From Chryseosolibacter sp035628595 (lineage in GTDB: Bacteria; Bacteroidota; Bacteroidia; Cytophagales; Cyclobacteriaceae), in assembly GCA_035628595.1 (NCBI GenBank), contig DASPJN010000021.1, positions 1-64,000 on the forward strand: a stretch of DNA of 64,000 bases, read 5' to 3'. Below are positions 8,535 through 17,354 of the stretch, one piece after another (the first letter of the stretch is position 1; each line of letters opens with the position of its first letter). Below the pieces are notes generated by a model. The model was not told the origin of the DNA and ran no database searches. It saw nothing but the letters and a program-made list of their open reading frames with translations. Position numbers and translations under genes: made by a program.

Positions 8535-9077
8535 ATGAAAACACAAGCAATCATTTTCATCATCTGTCTCTTGCCCCCTTTGGCGAGTGCACAACAACCT
8601 TCCGGTGTGGATCACAAGGACAAAATGAAAGCCCTCTCTGCGTGGATTGGAAATTGGAAAGGCGAAGGAACTATTCAAACACCCACCGGTGAAACAAAGA
8701 CGTCTATGGTTGATGAAAAAATCGAAAACAAACTAGACGGTTCTGTCCTGTTGATCGAAGGTATCGGCAAATCGAATGATGCCTCCACAAACACCGAGTC
8801 AATTGTACATCACGCACTTGCTGTTCTTTCCTACGACAATGCGACAGGTCAATATAAGATGAAGTCATGGCTGAAGGATGGCAAGAGTACTGATGCGTGG
8901 TTTAATATTACAGGGGACAATAATTACCAGTGGGGCTTCGATACACCCAACGGAAAAATCAGATATACAATCGCGCTTAATCCGTCACAAAAAACGTGGA
9001 ACGAAGTCGGTGAGTTTTCAAGAGATGGAAATCAATGGCGAAAATTTTTTGAAATGAACCTGGCAAAAGTCGATTAA
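8535..9077 (+). CDS. Secreted DUF1579-like protein
   Basis: 180 residues with a clear signal peptide (IIFIICLLPPLASAQ), so exported. The mature part has the lipocalin-like opening LSAWIGNWKGEG, then alternating beta-strand sequence with WFNITGDNNYQWGFDTPNGK. This resembles DUF1579 and related small-ligand-binding barrels, in which a conserved G-W-x-G segment opens the barrel. It follows the winged-helix gene by 11 bases, and a strong terminator at 9101 ends the unit. Ligand and role are unknown. Confidence 0.7.
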   Translation: MKTQAIIFIICLLPPLASAQQPSGVDHKDKMKALSAWIGNWKGEGTIQTPTGETKTSMVDEKIENKLDGSVLLIEGIGKSNDASTNTESIVHHALAVLSYDNATGQYKMKSWLKDGKSTDAWFNITGDNNYQWGFDTPNGKIRYTIALNPSQKTWNEVGEFSRDGNQWRKFFEMNLAKVD

Positions 9078-9100
9078 TCAAAACCAGACATTTACTTTTC

Positions 9101-9127
9101 AAGACAGGGTGCGAACCTGTCTTTTTT
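9101..9127 (+). terminator. Rho-independent terminator
   Basis: AAGACAGG (9101-9108) pairs with CCTGTCTT (9116-9123) around a 7-base loop and runs into a T tract. It ends the 7667-9077 unit and rules out a GTG start at 9109 for the next gene. Confidence 0.85.
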
Positions 9128-9180
9128 ATTTATCAAAAGCCACGCATTCACTTTTTATCTCAAATGACATATCTTCGGCA

Positions 9181-10080
9181 ATGGACTTTGGACGACTTAC
9201 CGACACTGATTTTGATTCCCTAGATTTTTCGCTTCCGGCGGAACCTGACTTCAATAAGGAAATCCTTTCCAAGGCGCCCACGGCGAAAACGAAGTTTTTT
9301 GCCGGCTGTGCAAAGTGGGGTCGGAAAGACTGGGTGGGAAGTATCTATCCACCCGGGACAAAAGAAGCTGACTTCCTCAATCACTATGGCAAACATTTCA
9401 ATTCAATTGAGTTAAACGCTTCCTTCTACAGGATGCCTTCAAATGCACAGACATCGTCATGGAGAAAGAAAGTACCTGCTGATTTTATTTTCTGTCCGAA
9501 AGTAACGGGCCAGCTCTCTCACGTTAAACGTCTTAAAGACATTCAGGAACAATTGGAACGTTTTATCAACGGAATTTCCGGCTTCGGAAAAAATCTCGGC
9601 CCGGTTTTACTCATGCCGCACCCGGGAATGGGCCCCAAAACCCTTCCTCTCATTGAAACTTTCAGTCGTTCATTGCCACCGGAGATGTCTCTTTTCGTCG
9701 AGCTTCGACATGAATCGTGGTTCGTCGAGAACAATAAACAACAAATGCTAAACTCCTTTGCTGATAACAACATCGGATTGGTCATTACGGATGTGGCGGG
9801 ACGACGCGACTGTGCGCACATGACACTTACTGTTCCGAAAGCATTTATCAGGTTTAACGGAAACGGCCTCCATCCCACCGATTACAAACGCATCGACGAA
9901 TGGGTAACACGAATCGATCTATGGCAGCAGCAAGGTATTCACGAAGTCTACTTTTTCATGCATCAGCACGACGAACGGCATTCACCCGTCCTTTGTAAAT
10001 ACCTGGTTGAAAAATTGAATGAAGTCTGTCACGCAAATTTGCCCGTGCCGGAGTTTGTGGGCACCGATATCGTGAATTAA
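9181..10080 (+). CDS. DUF72 domain protein
   Basis: TIM-barrel-like DUF72 (YecE) family, cytosolic; biochemical role unknown. Family landmarks are FAGCAKWGRKDWVG near the N-terminus, NSIELNASFYRMP, FCPKVTGQLSH, LRHESWF and a C-terminal FMHQHDERHSP. ATG 9181 is chosen since the frame upstream runs through a terminator hairpin. A TATCTTCG element at 9170 could be the -7 box of a nearly leaderless transcript. In this family a metal-centre or nuclease role has been proposed but not proven. It stands alone, 77 bases ahead of cysS. Confidence 0.85.
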   Translation: MDFGRLTDTDFDSLDFSLPAEPDFNKEILSKAPTAKTKFFAGCAKWGRKDWVGSIYPPGTKEADFLNHYGKHFNSIELNASFYRMPSNAQTSSWRKKVPADFIFCPKVTGQLSHVKRLKDIQEQLERFINGISGFGKNLGPVLLMPHPGMGPKTLPLIETFSRSLPPEMSLFVELRHESWFVENNKQQMLNSFADNNIGLVITDVAGRRDCAHMTLTVPKAFIRFNGNGLHPTDYKRIDEWVTRIDLWQQQGIHEVYFFMHQHDERHSPVLCKYLVEKLNEVCHANLPVPEFVGTDIVN

Positions 10081-10157
10081 ATTATCATTAACATCTTGAG
10101 CGGTTAACCACCTTCGTCAATTAGCGTATAATTGCTAATTTGGCCCACTTTTACATT

Positions 10158-11666
10158 ATGGCTCTTTACGATCAATACAAGGTTTACATAACCAATTCCT
10201 TAACCGGCAAAAAGGAAGAGTTTATTCCTATTCACCCAGGTCAGGTTGGCATGTATGTCTGCGGTCCGACCGTTTATAACAAGGCGCATTTAGGAAACGC
10301 CCGCACGTTCATGACCTTTGATGTGATCGCTCGATATTTTCGTTATCTTGGATATAAGGTACGCTATGTAAGGAATATTACAGACGTTGGACATCTCGAA
10401 AGCGACGCCGATGAAGGTGAAGATAAGATTGCCAAGAAGGCGCGTCTTGAGAAACTCGAGCCGATGGAAATTGTCAAGCAATACACCGAAGATTTCCATG
10501 AAGTGATGCGCGATTTCAATATCGTTCCGCCGAGTATCGAGCCAACAGCGACAGGCCACATCGTTGAACAAATTGCGATTACACAAAAACTGCTCGATAA
10601 AGGTTTAGCTTACGAAGTAAACGGATCTGTTTATTTCGACGTCAAGAAATATCATCAGTCACATCACTACGGAATTCTTTCCGGAAGAAAAATCGAAGAC
10701 CTGATGGAAAGCGGTCGCGACCTGGATAGCCAGGATGAAAAACGAGAGAAGATCGATTTTGCGCTTTGGAAAAAAGCATCCCCGGCTCATATCATGCGCT
10801 GGCCCTCTCCCTGGGGAGATGGATTCCCCGGATGGCACATTGAATGTACTGTGATGAGCACAAAATACCTAGGGGAAACTTTTGACATTCACGGAGGAGG
10901 AATGGATCTCAAATTCCCGCACCACGAATGCGAGATTGCCCAGGCAACAGGCGCAAATGAAAAACAACCCGTCAACTACTGGATTCACTCAAACATGCTG
11001 ACAGTAAATGGTCAGAAGATGAGCAAGTCCCTTGGTAATTCATTCCTTCCGAAGGAATTATTTACTGGCGAACATAAATTATTAGAAAGAGGATATTCGC
11101 CTTCTGTTGTCCGATTCTTCATGTTGCAATCGCATTATTCAAGCACGCTTGACTTCAGTAATGAAGCTTTGAACGCAGCGGAAAAAGGTTATCGCAAGCT
11201 TAGTAACGCATTGAAAATTGTAAAGACTTTATCTTACACTTCTGCAGCGTCAGTTAACAATGAGCTTCAGAAAGAAATCGAACGATTGAACGGAGAATTG
11301 TTTGAAAACATGAGCGATGATTTCAATACAGCAAAAACGCTGGCTGTACTTTTCGAAATGGCATCGCGTATCAATGATTTCAAATCCGGCAACCAGAAAC
11401 CTGAATCGATTGATAAGGAAGCATTTGAAAAATTCCGCCAGCGTTATGTCGGTTTCATGGAAGACGTGCTTGGACTAAAGGAAGAGGCTGCGCAAAATGA
11501 TCAGCTGCTTGACGGTGTCGTCAATGTTCTGATCGAGCTTCGAAAGAAAGCACGCACAGACAAAAATTTCAGTTTATCTGATCGGATCCGGGACGATTTA
11601 AAGAAGATCGGTGTTCAGTTAAAAGATGGCAAGGATGGCGAGATCACCTGGTCTGTCGAAAACTAA
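10158..11666 (+). CDS. cysS: Cysteinyl-tRNA synthetase
   Basis: Class I synthetase charging tRNA-Cys. The signature HLGN in KAHLGNARTF corresponds to HIGH. Zinc-ligand residues sit in CGPTVYN, GWHIECTVMS and HHECEIAQ; the KMSKS loop is QKMSKSLGN. 502 residues is typical. ATG 10158 gives the usual MALYDQYKVYIT start; a TTG six codons upstream is possible but unnecessary. The following yidD starts directly after the stop. A weak inverted repeat lies at 10119-10140 upstream. Confidence 0.97.
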   Translation: MALYDQYKVYITNSLTGKKEEFIPIHPGQVGMYVCGPTVYNKAHLGNARTFMTFDVIARYFRYLGYKVRYVRNITDVGHLESDADEGEDKIAKKARLEKLEPMEIVKQYTEDFHEVMRDFNIVPPSIEPTATGHIVEQIAITQKLLDKGLAYEVNGSVYFDVKKYHQSHHYGILSGRKIEDLMESGRDLDSQDEKREKIDFALWKKASPAHIMRWPSPWGDGFPGWHIECTVMSTKYLGETFDIHGGGMDLKFPHHECEIAQATGANEKQPVNYWIHSNMLTVNGQKMSKSLGNSFLPKELFTGEHKLLERGYSPSVVRFFMLQSHYSSTLDFSNEALNAAEKGYRKLSNALKIVKTLSYTSAASVNNELQKEIERLNGELFENMSDDFNTAKTLAVLFEMASRINDFKSGNQKPESIDKEAFEKFRQRYVGFMEDVLGLKEEAAQNDQLLDGVVNVLIELRKKARTDKNFSLSDRIRDDLKKIGVQLKDGKDGEITWSVEN

Positions 11667-11900
11667 GTGTTTAAGAAGCTTTTTATATTACCAATCCGCA
11701 TTTATCAGCTGACGATATCTCCGTTGCTGGGTGCACAGTGTCGCCACACCCCAACGTGTTCGCAATACGCAGTCGAAGCAATTAACGAATGGGGAGTGAT
11801 AAAAGGAATATGGCTGGGCATGAAACGAATCGGACGCTGCCATCCATGGGGAACACATGGATATGATCCCGTTCCCAGGAGGAATGAAAGAAATCGGTAA
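11667..11900 (+). CDS. yidD: Membrane protein insertion efficiency factor YidD
   Basis: Small (77 residues) membrane-associated protein that assists YidC-dependent insertion. The family core is intact: RIYQLTISPLLGAQCRHTPT, CSQYAVEAI and a C-terminal GRCHPWGTHGYDPVP, with the three conserved Cys. It uses a GTG start directly after the cysS stop codon, so translation is almost certainly coupled. In many bacteria yidD lies beside rnpA/yidC; here it has moved beside cysS. Confidence 0.95.
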   Translation: MFKKLFILPIRIYQLTISPLLGAQCRHTPTCSQYAVEAINEWGVIKGIWLGMKRIGRCHPWGTHGYDPVPRRNERNR

Positions 11901-11984
11901 CGGGACGATGTGGATTCCTCCGAAAACCTTCGCGTAGATATTTTTATTTGATGTATCTTCAAACTCATATACCTGAACGCGAAG

Positions 11985-13724
11985 ATGCCTCACTTTCAAA
12001 TTAAGGAATCGCCAAAAACTTACGACGTGGTAATTGTTGGCTCCGGTGCCGGCGGCGGAATGGCTGCCTACACACTTGCCAATGCAGGACTCAAAATCGC
12101 ATTGCTCGAAGCCGGCCCAATGTACGATCCTGCTAAGAACGTCACACAACTTAAATGGTCTTACGAATCGCTTCGTCGTGGTGCAGCTTCCGACTTTAGA
12201 CACTTTGGCGATTTCGATGCAGCTTATGGCGGATGGGAGCTCGAGGGCGAACCCTATACGCACAAGAACGGAACAAAGTTCGATTGGTTTCGCGCACGCA
12301 TGCTGGGCGGACGGACAAATCATTGGGGAAGAATTTCACTTCGCTTCGGACCAAACGACTTCAAGCATAAAAGCATCGATGGACTCGGAGACGATTGGCC
12401 AATTTCTTACGACGATGTGAAACCTTATTACGACAAGGTAGATCGACTGATCGGAGTATTCGGCTCACCTGAAAACTTACCGAACGAACCGGATGGCATT
12501 TTTCTTCCGCCACCAAAGCCAAGGCTGCACGAACTGTTTATCAAAGACGCGGCTACATCTATTGGCGTCCCGGTTATTCCATCACGACTGTCGATCCTGA
12601 CGCAAAAAATAAACGACAAACGCGGGCAATGTTTTTACTGCGCGCAATGCAATCGTGGATGCACTGTTCATGCTGACTTTTCATCCTCATCTGTACTGGT
12701 GAATCCGGCCGTCGCCACCGGTAACGTCGATGTGTTTCCAAACGCAATGGCGCGCGAGGTGTCGACTAATAACGAAGGGAGAGCAACAGGGATCTCGTAC
12801 GTCAACAAGGACGATATGCAGGAGCATTTCGTTCGGGGAAAGGTTGTAGTATTAGCTGCAAGTGCGTGCGAATCTGCGCGACTGCTTTTGAATTCCAAAT
12901 CCTCGATGCATTCAAACGGGCTCGCAAATTCAAGTGAAGTGGTCGGAAAATATCTGCACGATTCTACCGGTGCGTCTATGGGCGGATTTCTGCCGCAACT
13001 TGTCGGAAGGAAACGATATAATGAAGACGGGGTTGGCGGAATGCATGTGTACACCCCGTGGTGGCTCGATAACAGAAAACTCGATTTCCCACGAGGTTAT
13101 CATATTGAATACTGGGGCGGCATGCGAATGCCAGCGTACGGATTCGGTTTTGGAATGCAACATACAAACGGAAAATATCCCGGCCGCGATGGCACGATAA
13201 AGAAAGGAGGCGGTTACGGCGCTTCACTCAAGGACGACTACCGTCATTTTTACGGCGCGACTTTTGGAATGGCGGGGCGCGGCGAAGCGATTGCCCGCAA
13301 GGATAATTATTGCGAGATCGATCCGATCACCGTCGACAAGTATGGCATTCCCGTGCTGCGCTTTCATTACACCTGGAGCGACTATGAAGTAAAACAGGCG
13401 CGGCACATGAAACAGACATTTGCCGAGATCATTGATAAGATGGGCGGTGTTGTGACGTGGGGAAATGATGGCGCTGAAAATGATTATGGCCTTGAGGCCC
13501 CCGGAAGAATAATCCATGAAGTGGGGACAACTCGCATGGGCGATGATCGCAAGCGTTCTGTTGTTAACAAGTACAACCAGGCACATGATTGTAAAAATCT
13601 TTTTATTGTTGATGGTGGCCCGTTTGTTTCGCAAGCTGATAAAAATCCAACATGGACAATTCTTGCATTGGCTATGCGTGCATCGGAATACATGATAGAT
13701 GAGATTAAAAAACAAAACCTCTAA
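11985..13724 (+). CDS. GMC-family dehydrogenase, gluconate/sugar dehydrogenase alpha-subunit type
   Basis: Flavin-dependent alcohol/sugar dehydrogenase, 579 residues. FAD motif VVIVGSGAGGGMAA (about residues 14-27), then GGRTNHWGR, and a C-terminal GMC domain with HEVGTTRMG and the catalytic-region DKNPTWTILALAMR. A cysteine motif C216-x5-C222-x3-C226 (with C219 between) lies in QCFYCAQCNRGC. The same spacing binds a 3Fe-4S cluster in the Burkholderia FAD glucose dehydrogenase alpha subunit. No signal peptide is present; partners of this type are exported with the Tat-bearing small subunit encoded next. Sugar substrate unknown. Confidence 0.88.
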   Translation: MPHFQIKESPKTYDVVIVGSGAGGGMAAYTLANAGLKIALLEAGPMYDPAKNVTQLKWSYESLRRGAASDFRHFGDFDAAYGGWELEGEPYTHKNGTKFDWFRARMLGGRTNHWGRISLRFGPNDFKHKSIDGLGDDWPISYDDVKPYYDKVDRLIGVFGSPENLPNEPDGIFLPPPKPRLHELFIKDAATSIGVPVIPSRLSILTQKINDKRGQCFYCAQCNRGCTVHADFSSSSVLVNPAVATGNVDVFPNAMAREVSTNNEGRATGISYVNKDDMQEHFVRGKVVVLAASACESARLLLNSKSSMHSNGLANSSEVVGKYLHDSTGASMGGFLPQLVGRKRYNEDGVGGMHVYTPWWLDNRKLDFPRGYHIEYWGGMRMPAYGFGFGMQHTNGKYPGRDGTIKKGGGYGASLKDDYRHFYGATFGMAGRGEAIARKDNYCEIDPITVDKYGIPVLRFHYTWSDYEVKQARHMKQTFAEIIDKMGGVVTWGNDGAENDYGLEAPGRIIHEVGTTRMGDDRKRSVVNKYNQAHDCKNLFIVDGGPFVSQADKNPTWTILALAMRASEYMIDEIKKQNL

Positions 13725-13735
13725 GTTTTTTTATT

Positions 13736-14386
13736 ATGGATAGAAGAAAATATCTCAAGTCATTAATCGTCGGAACTGCCGGAACAGGGCTGTTACTTGA
13801 GTCGTGCAAAACAGAGGTAAAAGAAGCACCGGAGCAGCTGTACCAGCCGACCATCGACCGTACCGTTGAAGAAAAAGCGTATGAGAGAAAGTTGCTGAAC
13901 GAAAAATTTTTCGACGAACACGAAATGAAAACAATCGCGATCCTCGCGGACATTATTATTCCGCGCGATGATTTTTCGGGTAGTGCAACGGATGCAGGTG
14001 TACCGGACTTCATTGAATTTATCGTGAAAGATATGCCGAAACACCAGCTTCCCATGAGAGGTGGTTTGCGTTGGCTGGACTTGCACTCTTTGAAGCGCTT
14101 TAATACAAATTTTGTTTCCTGCTCCGACGAAGAGCGGATCAGGATAGTAGATGATATTGCATATCCGGAACACGCCGCGGCAGAATTAAGCCAGGGTGTA
14201 TCCTTCTTTAATCTCATGCGCGACCTGACGGCCACCGGATTTTTTACGAGCAAGATGGGAATCGCAGATTTGGGATACGTTGGCAATCGTCCTAACCAAT
14301 GGGATGGTGTTCCAAAAGATGTACTTGACAAATATGGCGTTAGCTACGATCAGCGCACGTTGGATATCTCGGTGAAATTTACCTAG
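13736..14386 (+). CDS. Gluconate 2-dehydrogenase subunit 3-type protein (Tat signal)
   Basis: Small partner of the GMC dehydrogenase, 216 residues. The N-terminus MDRRKYLKSLIVGTAG has the twin Arg and a hydrophobic stretch ending at LLESC, so Tat export, possibly with lipid anchoring, is likely. The mature part matches the subunit-3 family (FFDEHEMKTIAILADIIIP, later VGNRPNQWDGVP). It begins 11 bases after the large subunit. In characterised relatives this gamma subunit carries the alpha subunit through the Tat pore. The cytochrome c beta subunit found in some complexes is absent here. Confidence 0.88.
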   Translation: MDRRKYLKSLIVGTAGTGLLLESCKTEVKEAPEQLYQPTIDRTVEEKAYERKLLNEKFFDEHEMKTIAILADIIIPRDDFSGSATDAGVPDFIEFIVKDMPKHQLPMRGGLRWLDLHSLKRFNTNFVSCSDEERIRIVDDIAYPEHAAAELSQGVSFFNLMRDLTATGFFTSKMGIADLGYVGNRPNQWDGVPKDVLDKYGVSYDQRTLDISVKFT

Positions 14387-14523
14387 TAGTAAAGCTTCGT
14401 GACTATTCTGACTGATACAGTATCCGTGAGCGGCATCGTTGAAACCGCTCAAGTCGAAGCATCGCTTGACGCCACAATTTCTAAATACTGCACTTGAATC
14501 CGTGTCGACTAAATTCTAATCCG

Positions 14524-14531
14524 TATCTTTG
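14524..14531 (+). promoter_or_regulatory. -7 promoter element (TATCTTTG) upstream of ACMSD
   Basis: Perfect TAnnTTTG match 20 bases before the ATG at 14552. No TTTG lies at the expected -33 spacing, so only the -7 half is supported. Confidence 0.4.
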
Positions 14532-14551
14532 CCGGATTCAGTTATTAGACC

Positions 14552-15559
14552 ATGCTGAAGATCGACAGTCACACGCACATCATTCCCAAGAAATTACCCA
14601 ACTGGAGCGACAAATTCGGTTACGGCGACTTCATCTATCTCCAGCATCACAAGCGAGGCTCGGCTAAGATGATGCGCGGCAATCAGTTTTTCCGCGAGAT
14701 CCAGGAAAACTCATGGGATCCCGAAATCCGCATTGAAGAATATGCCCGCTTCGGCACACAGGTTCAGGTCGTCTGCACGATACCCGTGATGTTCTCCTAT
14801 TGGGCGCGGCCGCTCGATTGCCTCGATCTGTCGAAATTCCTCAATGATCATCTCGCCGATCTGATTGTCAGGTACCCAAAACATTACCTGGGCCTCGCAA
14901 CGGTGCCGATGCACGATGCCGAGCTTGCTATCCAGGAGCTTGAACGTTGCAAGCAAATCGGATTACAGGGAATCCAGATTGGTTCAAATATTAACGATCT
15001 CAACCTGAACGAAGACAGGTTCTTCCCAATTTTTGAAGCGTGTGAGCGTTTATCACTAGCAGTACTTGTGCATCCCTGGAATATGATGGGGCAAAAAAAT
15101 ATGGAACGCTACTGGCTTCCGTGGCTGGTTGGCATGCCAGCCGAAACATCGCGCGCAATCTGTTCCATGATCTTTGGCGGAGTTTTTGAAAGGCTTCCGA
15201 AGCTCCGAGTGAATTTTGCCCACGCAGGCGGATCATTTCTGCCAACCATCGGTCGAATTAAACACGGTTTTGATTGCAGACCCGATCTGGTTGCCATCGA
15301 TAATAACATTGACCCGAGAAAATATCTCGGGCATTTTTGGGTAGATAGTGTGACGCACGATGAGATGATGCTTGAGTATGTAATGAAATTACAAGGATCG
15401 AAAAAAATCACGCTGGGATCTGATTATCCATTTCCCTTGGGAGATTTGGAAATTGGTAGGTTTATTGAAGACATGCCACTCGATAAATCAGTGAAGGAAG
15501 ACATCTTTCACAATTCTTCACTCGAGTGGCTGGACGTTTCAAAAGAAAGATTTGAATGA
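14552..15559 (+). CDS. 2-amino-3-carboxymuconate-6-semialdehyde decarboxylase (ACMSD-type amidohydrolase)
   Basis: Zinc-dependent decarboxylase of the amidohydrolase superfamily. It acts in the kynurenine/2-aminobenzoate branch of tryptophan breakdown, diverting ACMS from quinolinate. Visible: metal-binding HTH (His7, His9) in DSHTHIIPKK, the metal-ligand His in VHPWNMMG, the active-site FAHAGGSF, and the Asp ligand in LGSDYPFPLGD. 335 residues is the family length. No other kynurenine-pathway gene is in the window. It ends in a 4-base overlap (ATGA) with the next secreted gene. Confidence 0.9.
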   Translation: MLKIDSHTHIIPKKLPNWSDKFGYGDFIYLQHHKRGSAKMMRGNQFFREIQENSWDPEIRIEEYARFGTQVQVVCTIPVMFSYWARPLDCLDLSKFLNDHLADLIVRYPKHYLGLATVPMHDAELAIQELERCKQIGLQGIQIGSNINDLNLNEDRFFPIFEACERLSLAVLVHPWNMMGQKNMERYWLPWLVGMPAETSRAICSMIFGGVFERLPKLRVNFAHAGGSFLPTIGRIKHGFDCRPDLVAIDNNIDPRKYLGHFWVDSVTHDEMMLEYVMKLQGSKKITLGSDYPFPLGDLEIGRFIEDMPLDKSVKEDIFHNSSLEWLDVSKERFE

Positions 15560-16170
15560 AAAAGGTTTCGGTATTACTATTTCTCTTCACGCTAACGCTA
15601 CAGCTATTCGCGCAGGACGACAAGGCGCAGGAATTCTTGCGACAGGAAGAACAACGACGAAAGGCCGTATTGATGCGCGAGCTGGATTCGGGTATCTATT
15701 TCATGGACATCGGAAAGTACGATTTCGCTGACAGAAAATTCCGTCATGTTCTCAGTAACATCAAGACCGTCCCCTCGGACCTAACGTTTTTCTTCGGAAA
15801 AAATTCATTTCACCTGCAACAATACAAGCAAAGCGTTGACTGGCTGACAAAATACATCCAACTGAAAGGAACGAGCGGTCAGTTTTCTGAAGAGGCTGCC
15901 GTTTGGCTCCGCAAGTCCGAGCAGGCATTGGTAAACGAACGAAATGCCGAATCAGAAAAAGCTGAACAGGTTCTGTCAAAAACATACGACATCGACTGTG
16001 GACCGTCCGGAAAGGTATCATGCCCCGTTTGCAAAGGCGATCATGTCATCATCAAAAAAGGCGCATTCGGAGACGAATACCGAACATGCCTTTATTGTAA
16101 TGAACATGGCATGCTTACTTGTGAAGAATACAATAAGCTCTTGCGCGGCGAGCTTGAATCCAAAAACTAG
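15556..16170 (+). CDS. Secreted TPR-like protein with C-terminal zinc-ribbon
   Basis: 204 residues, not a family I recognise. A signal peptide (VLLFLFTLTLQLFAQ) precedes a helical region of repeat type (RELDSGIYFMDIGKYDFADR, then YKQSVDWLTKYIQLK). The C-terminal 50 residues hold two CxxC pairs, CPVC and CLYC, about 30 residues apart, plus a later Cys, as in DnaJ-like zinc fingers. An exported CxxC zinc ribbon is unusual. It overlaps the decarboxylase gene by 4 bases, which argues for co-expression, but no functional link is evident. Confidence 0.75.
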   Translation: MKKVSVLLFLFTLTLQLFAQDDKAQEFLRQEEQRRKAVLMRELDSGIYFMDIGKYDFADRKFRHVLSNIKTVPSDLTFFFGKNSFHLQQYKQSVDWLTKYIQLKGTSGQFSEEAAVWLRKSEQALVNERNAESEKAEQVLSKTYDIDCGPSGKVSCPVCKGDHVIIKKGAFGDEYRTCLYCNEHGMLTCEEYNKLLRGELESKN

Positions 16171-16226
16171 CATGTCTGCTACTGCTGGTTGCAGCCAAGA
16201 CTCGCGATCGGTATTCGGGATTTTCT

Positions 16227-16234
16227 TATCTTTG
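16227..16234 (+). promoter_or_regulatory. -7 promoter element (TATCTTTG) upstream of trhO
   Basis: Perfect TAnnTTTG match 52 bases before the trhO ATG. A matching -33 TTTG is not seen at 18-20 bases. Confidence 0.42.
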
Positions 16235-16285
16235 CCACATTGTTTTTTATAAACGTTAGATTAACCTGCTATTAATCAGCGCTTT

Positions 16286-17326
16286 ATGGCCTTACATAAT
16301 CGAATTGAAGGGCGTGTTCTCAAGGAGAAGATTCGCTCAGCACCCGAAACACGGGTAACCATTTCATTTTATAAGTATCATCACCTCACCAGCCCGGCTG
16401 AATTTCGCGATACCCTTTACCAAAAACTCGATTCACTTGGCGTTCTCGGTCGCATCTACGTTGCAACGGAAGGCATTAACGCACAGATAAGTGTCCCCGA
16501 AAAAAATCTTGACGCATTCCGAACATACCTGTACAGCATCGATTTTCTAAATGGTGTGCGATTAAACATTGCTGTACAGGACGACGGGAAATCTTTTTTC
16601 AAACTGAAGATCCTGGTTCGCAAAAAAATTGTTGCCGATGGTCTTGACGATGCATCGTTCGATGTTACCGATCACGGTGTTCACGTAAAAGCTGAAGAGT
16701 TCAACCAGTTGGCAGAGGATCCAAATACGATCATCGTCGATATGCGAAATCATTATGAAAGTGAAGTCGGATATTTCAAGAATGCCATTCGCCCTGACGT
16801 CGACACATTTCGCGAGGAACTTCAGATAGTGGAAGACCTGATGAAGGAACAAAAAGATAAAAATCTCCTGATGTATTGTACAGGCGGAATTCGCTGTGAA
16901 AAAGCGAGCGCGTGGATGAAACACCTGGGGTTCAAAAATGTTTTTCAGCTTGAAGGAGGTATTATCAAGTATGCGCAGGATGTAAAATCAAGAGGTCTCG
17001 AAAACAAATTCATCGGGAAGAATTTCGTCTTTGATGAAAGGCTTGGCGAGCGCATTAGCGACGACATTATCGCTACGTGTCATCAATGTGGCAACGCATG
17101 CGATGACCACACAAACTGCAAGAACGACGGATGTCATTTGTTGTTTATTCAGTGTAAAGCATGCGCTGAAAAATATGAAGGATGTTGCTCCGATGAATGT
17201 AAGGAGATTTTGAAACTGCCTGTCGATGCCCAAAAAGACATTCGTAAAGGAATCAATAAAGGAAGACAGGTTTTCAAAAAAGGACGATCTGAAAAACTGA
17301 ACCTGAAGGTCAAAACAGATTCATGA
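16286..17326 (+). CDS. trhO: tRNA uridine(34) hydroxylase TrhO (rhodanese family)
   Basis: Oxygen-dependent enzyme hydroxylating U34 of tRNAs, the first step to 5-(carboxy)methoxyuridine. The 346-residue product has the N-terminal acylphosphatase-like domain (GRIYVATEGINAQIS), a rhodanese domain with active Cys in MYCTGGIRCEKAS, and a C-terminal cysteine-rich zinc-binding module from about residue 265 (CHQCGNAC ... CSDEC). The basic tail is usual for Bacteroidota versions. mogA follows 28 bases downstream. Confidence 0.93.
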   Translation: MALHNRIEGRVLKEKIRSAPETRVTISFYKYHHLTSPAEFRDTLYQKLDSLGVLGRIYVATEGINAQISVPEKNLDAFRTYLYSIDFLNGVRLNIAVQDDGKSFFKLKILVRKKIVADGLDDASFDVTDHGVHVKAEEFNQLAEDPNTIIVDMRNHYESEVGYFKNAIRPDVDTFREELQIVEDLMKEQKDKNLLMYCTGGIRCEKASAWMKHLGFKNVFQLEGGIIKYAQDVKSRGLENKFIGKNFVFDERLGERISDDIIATCHQCGNACDDHTNCKNDGCHLLFIQCKACAEKYEGCCSDECKEILKLPVDAQKDIRKGINKGRQVFKKGRSEKLNLKVKTDS

Positions 17327-17354
17327 ATTCTTGTCAGAAAGTGGAAAAATTACC

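Noticed and set aside
9109..9180. GTG start extending the DUF72 gene upstream
   Set aside because: The extension lies inside a rho-independent terminator (9101-9127), and the added residues do not resemble the family.
10119..10140. Inverted repeat AATTAGC/GCTAATT upstream of cysS
   Set aside because: The stem is AT-rich and short with no real T tract; too weak to call a terminator.
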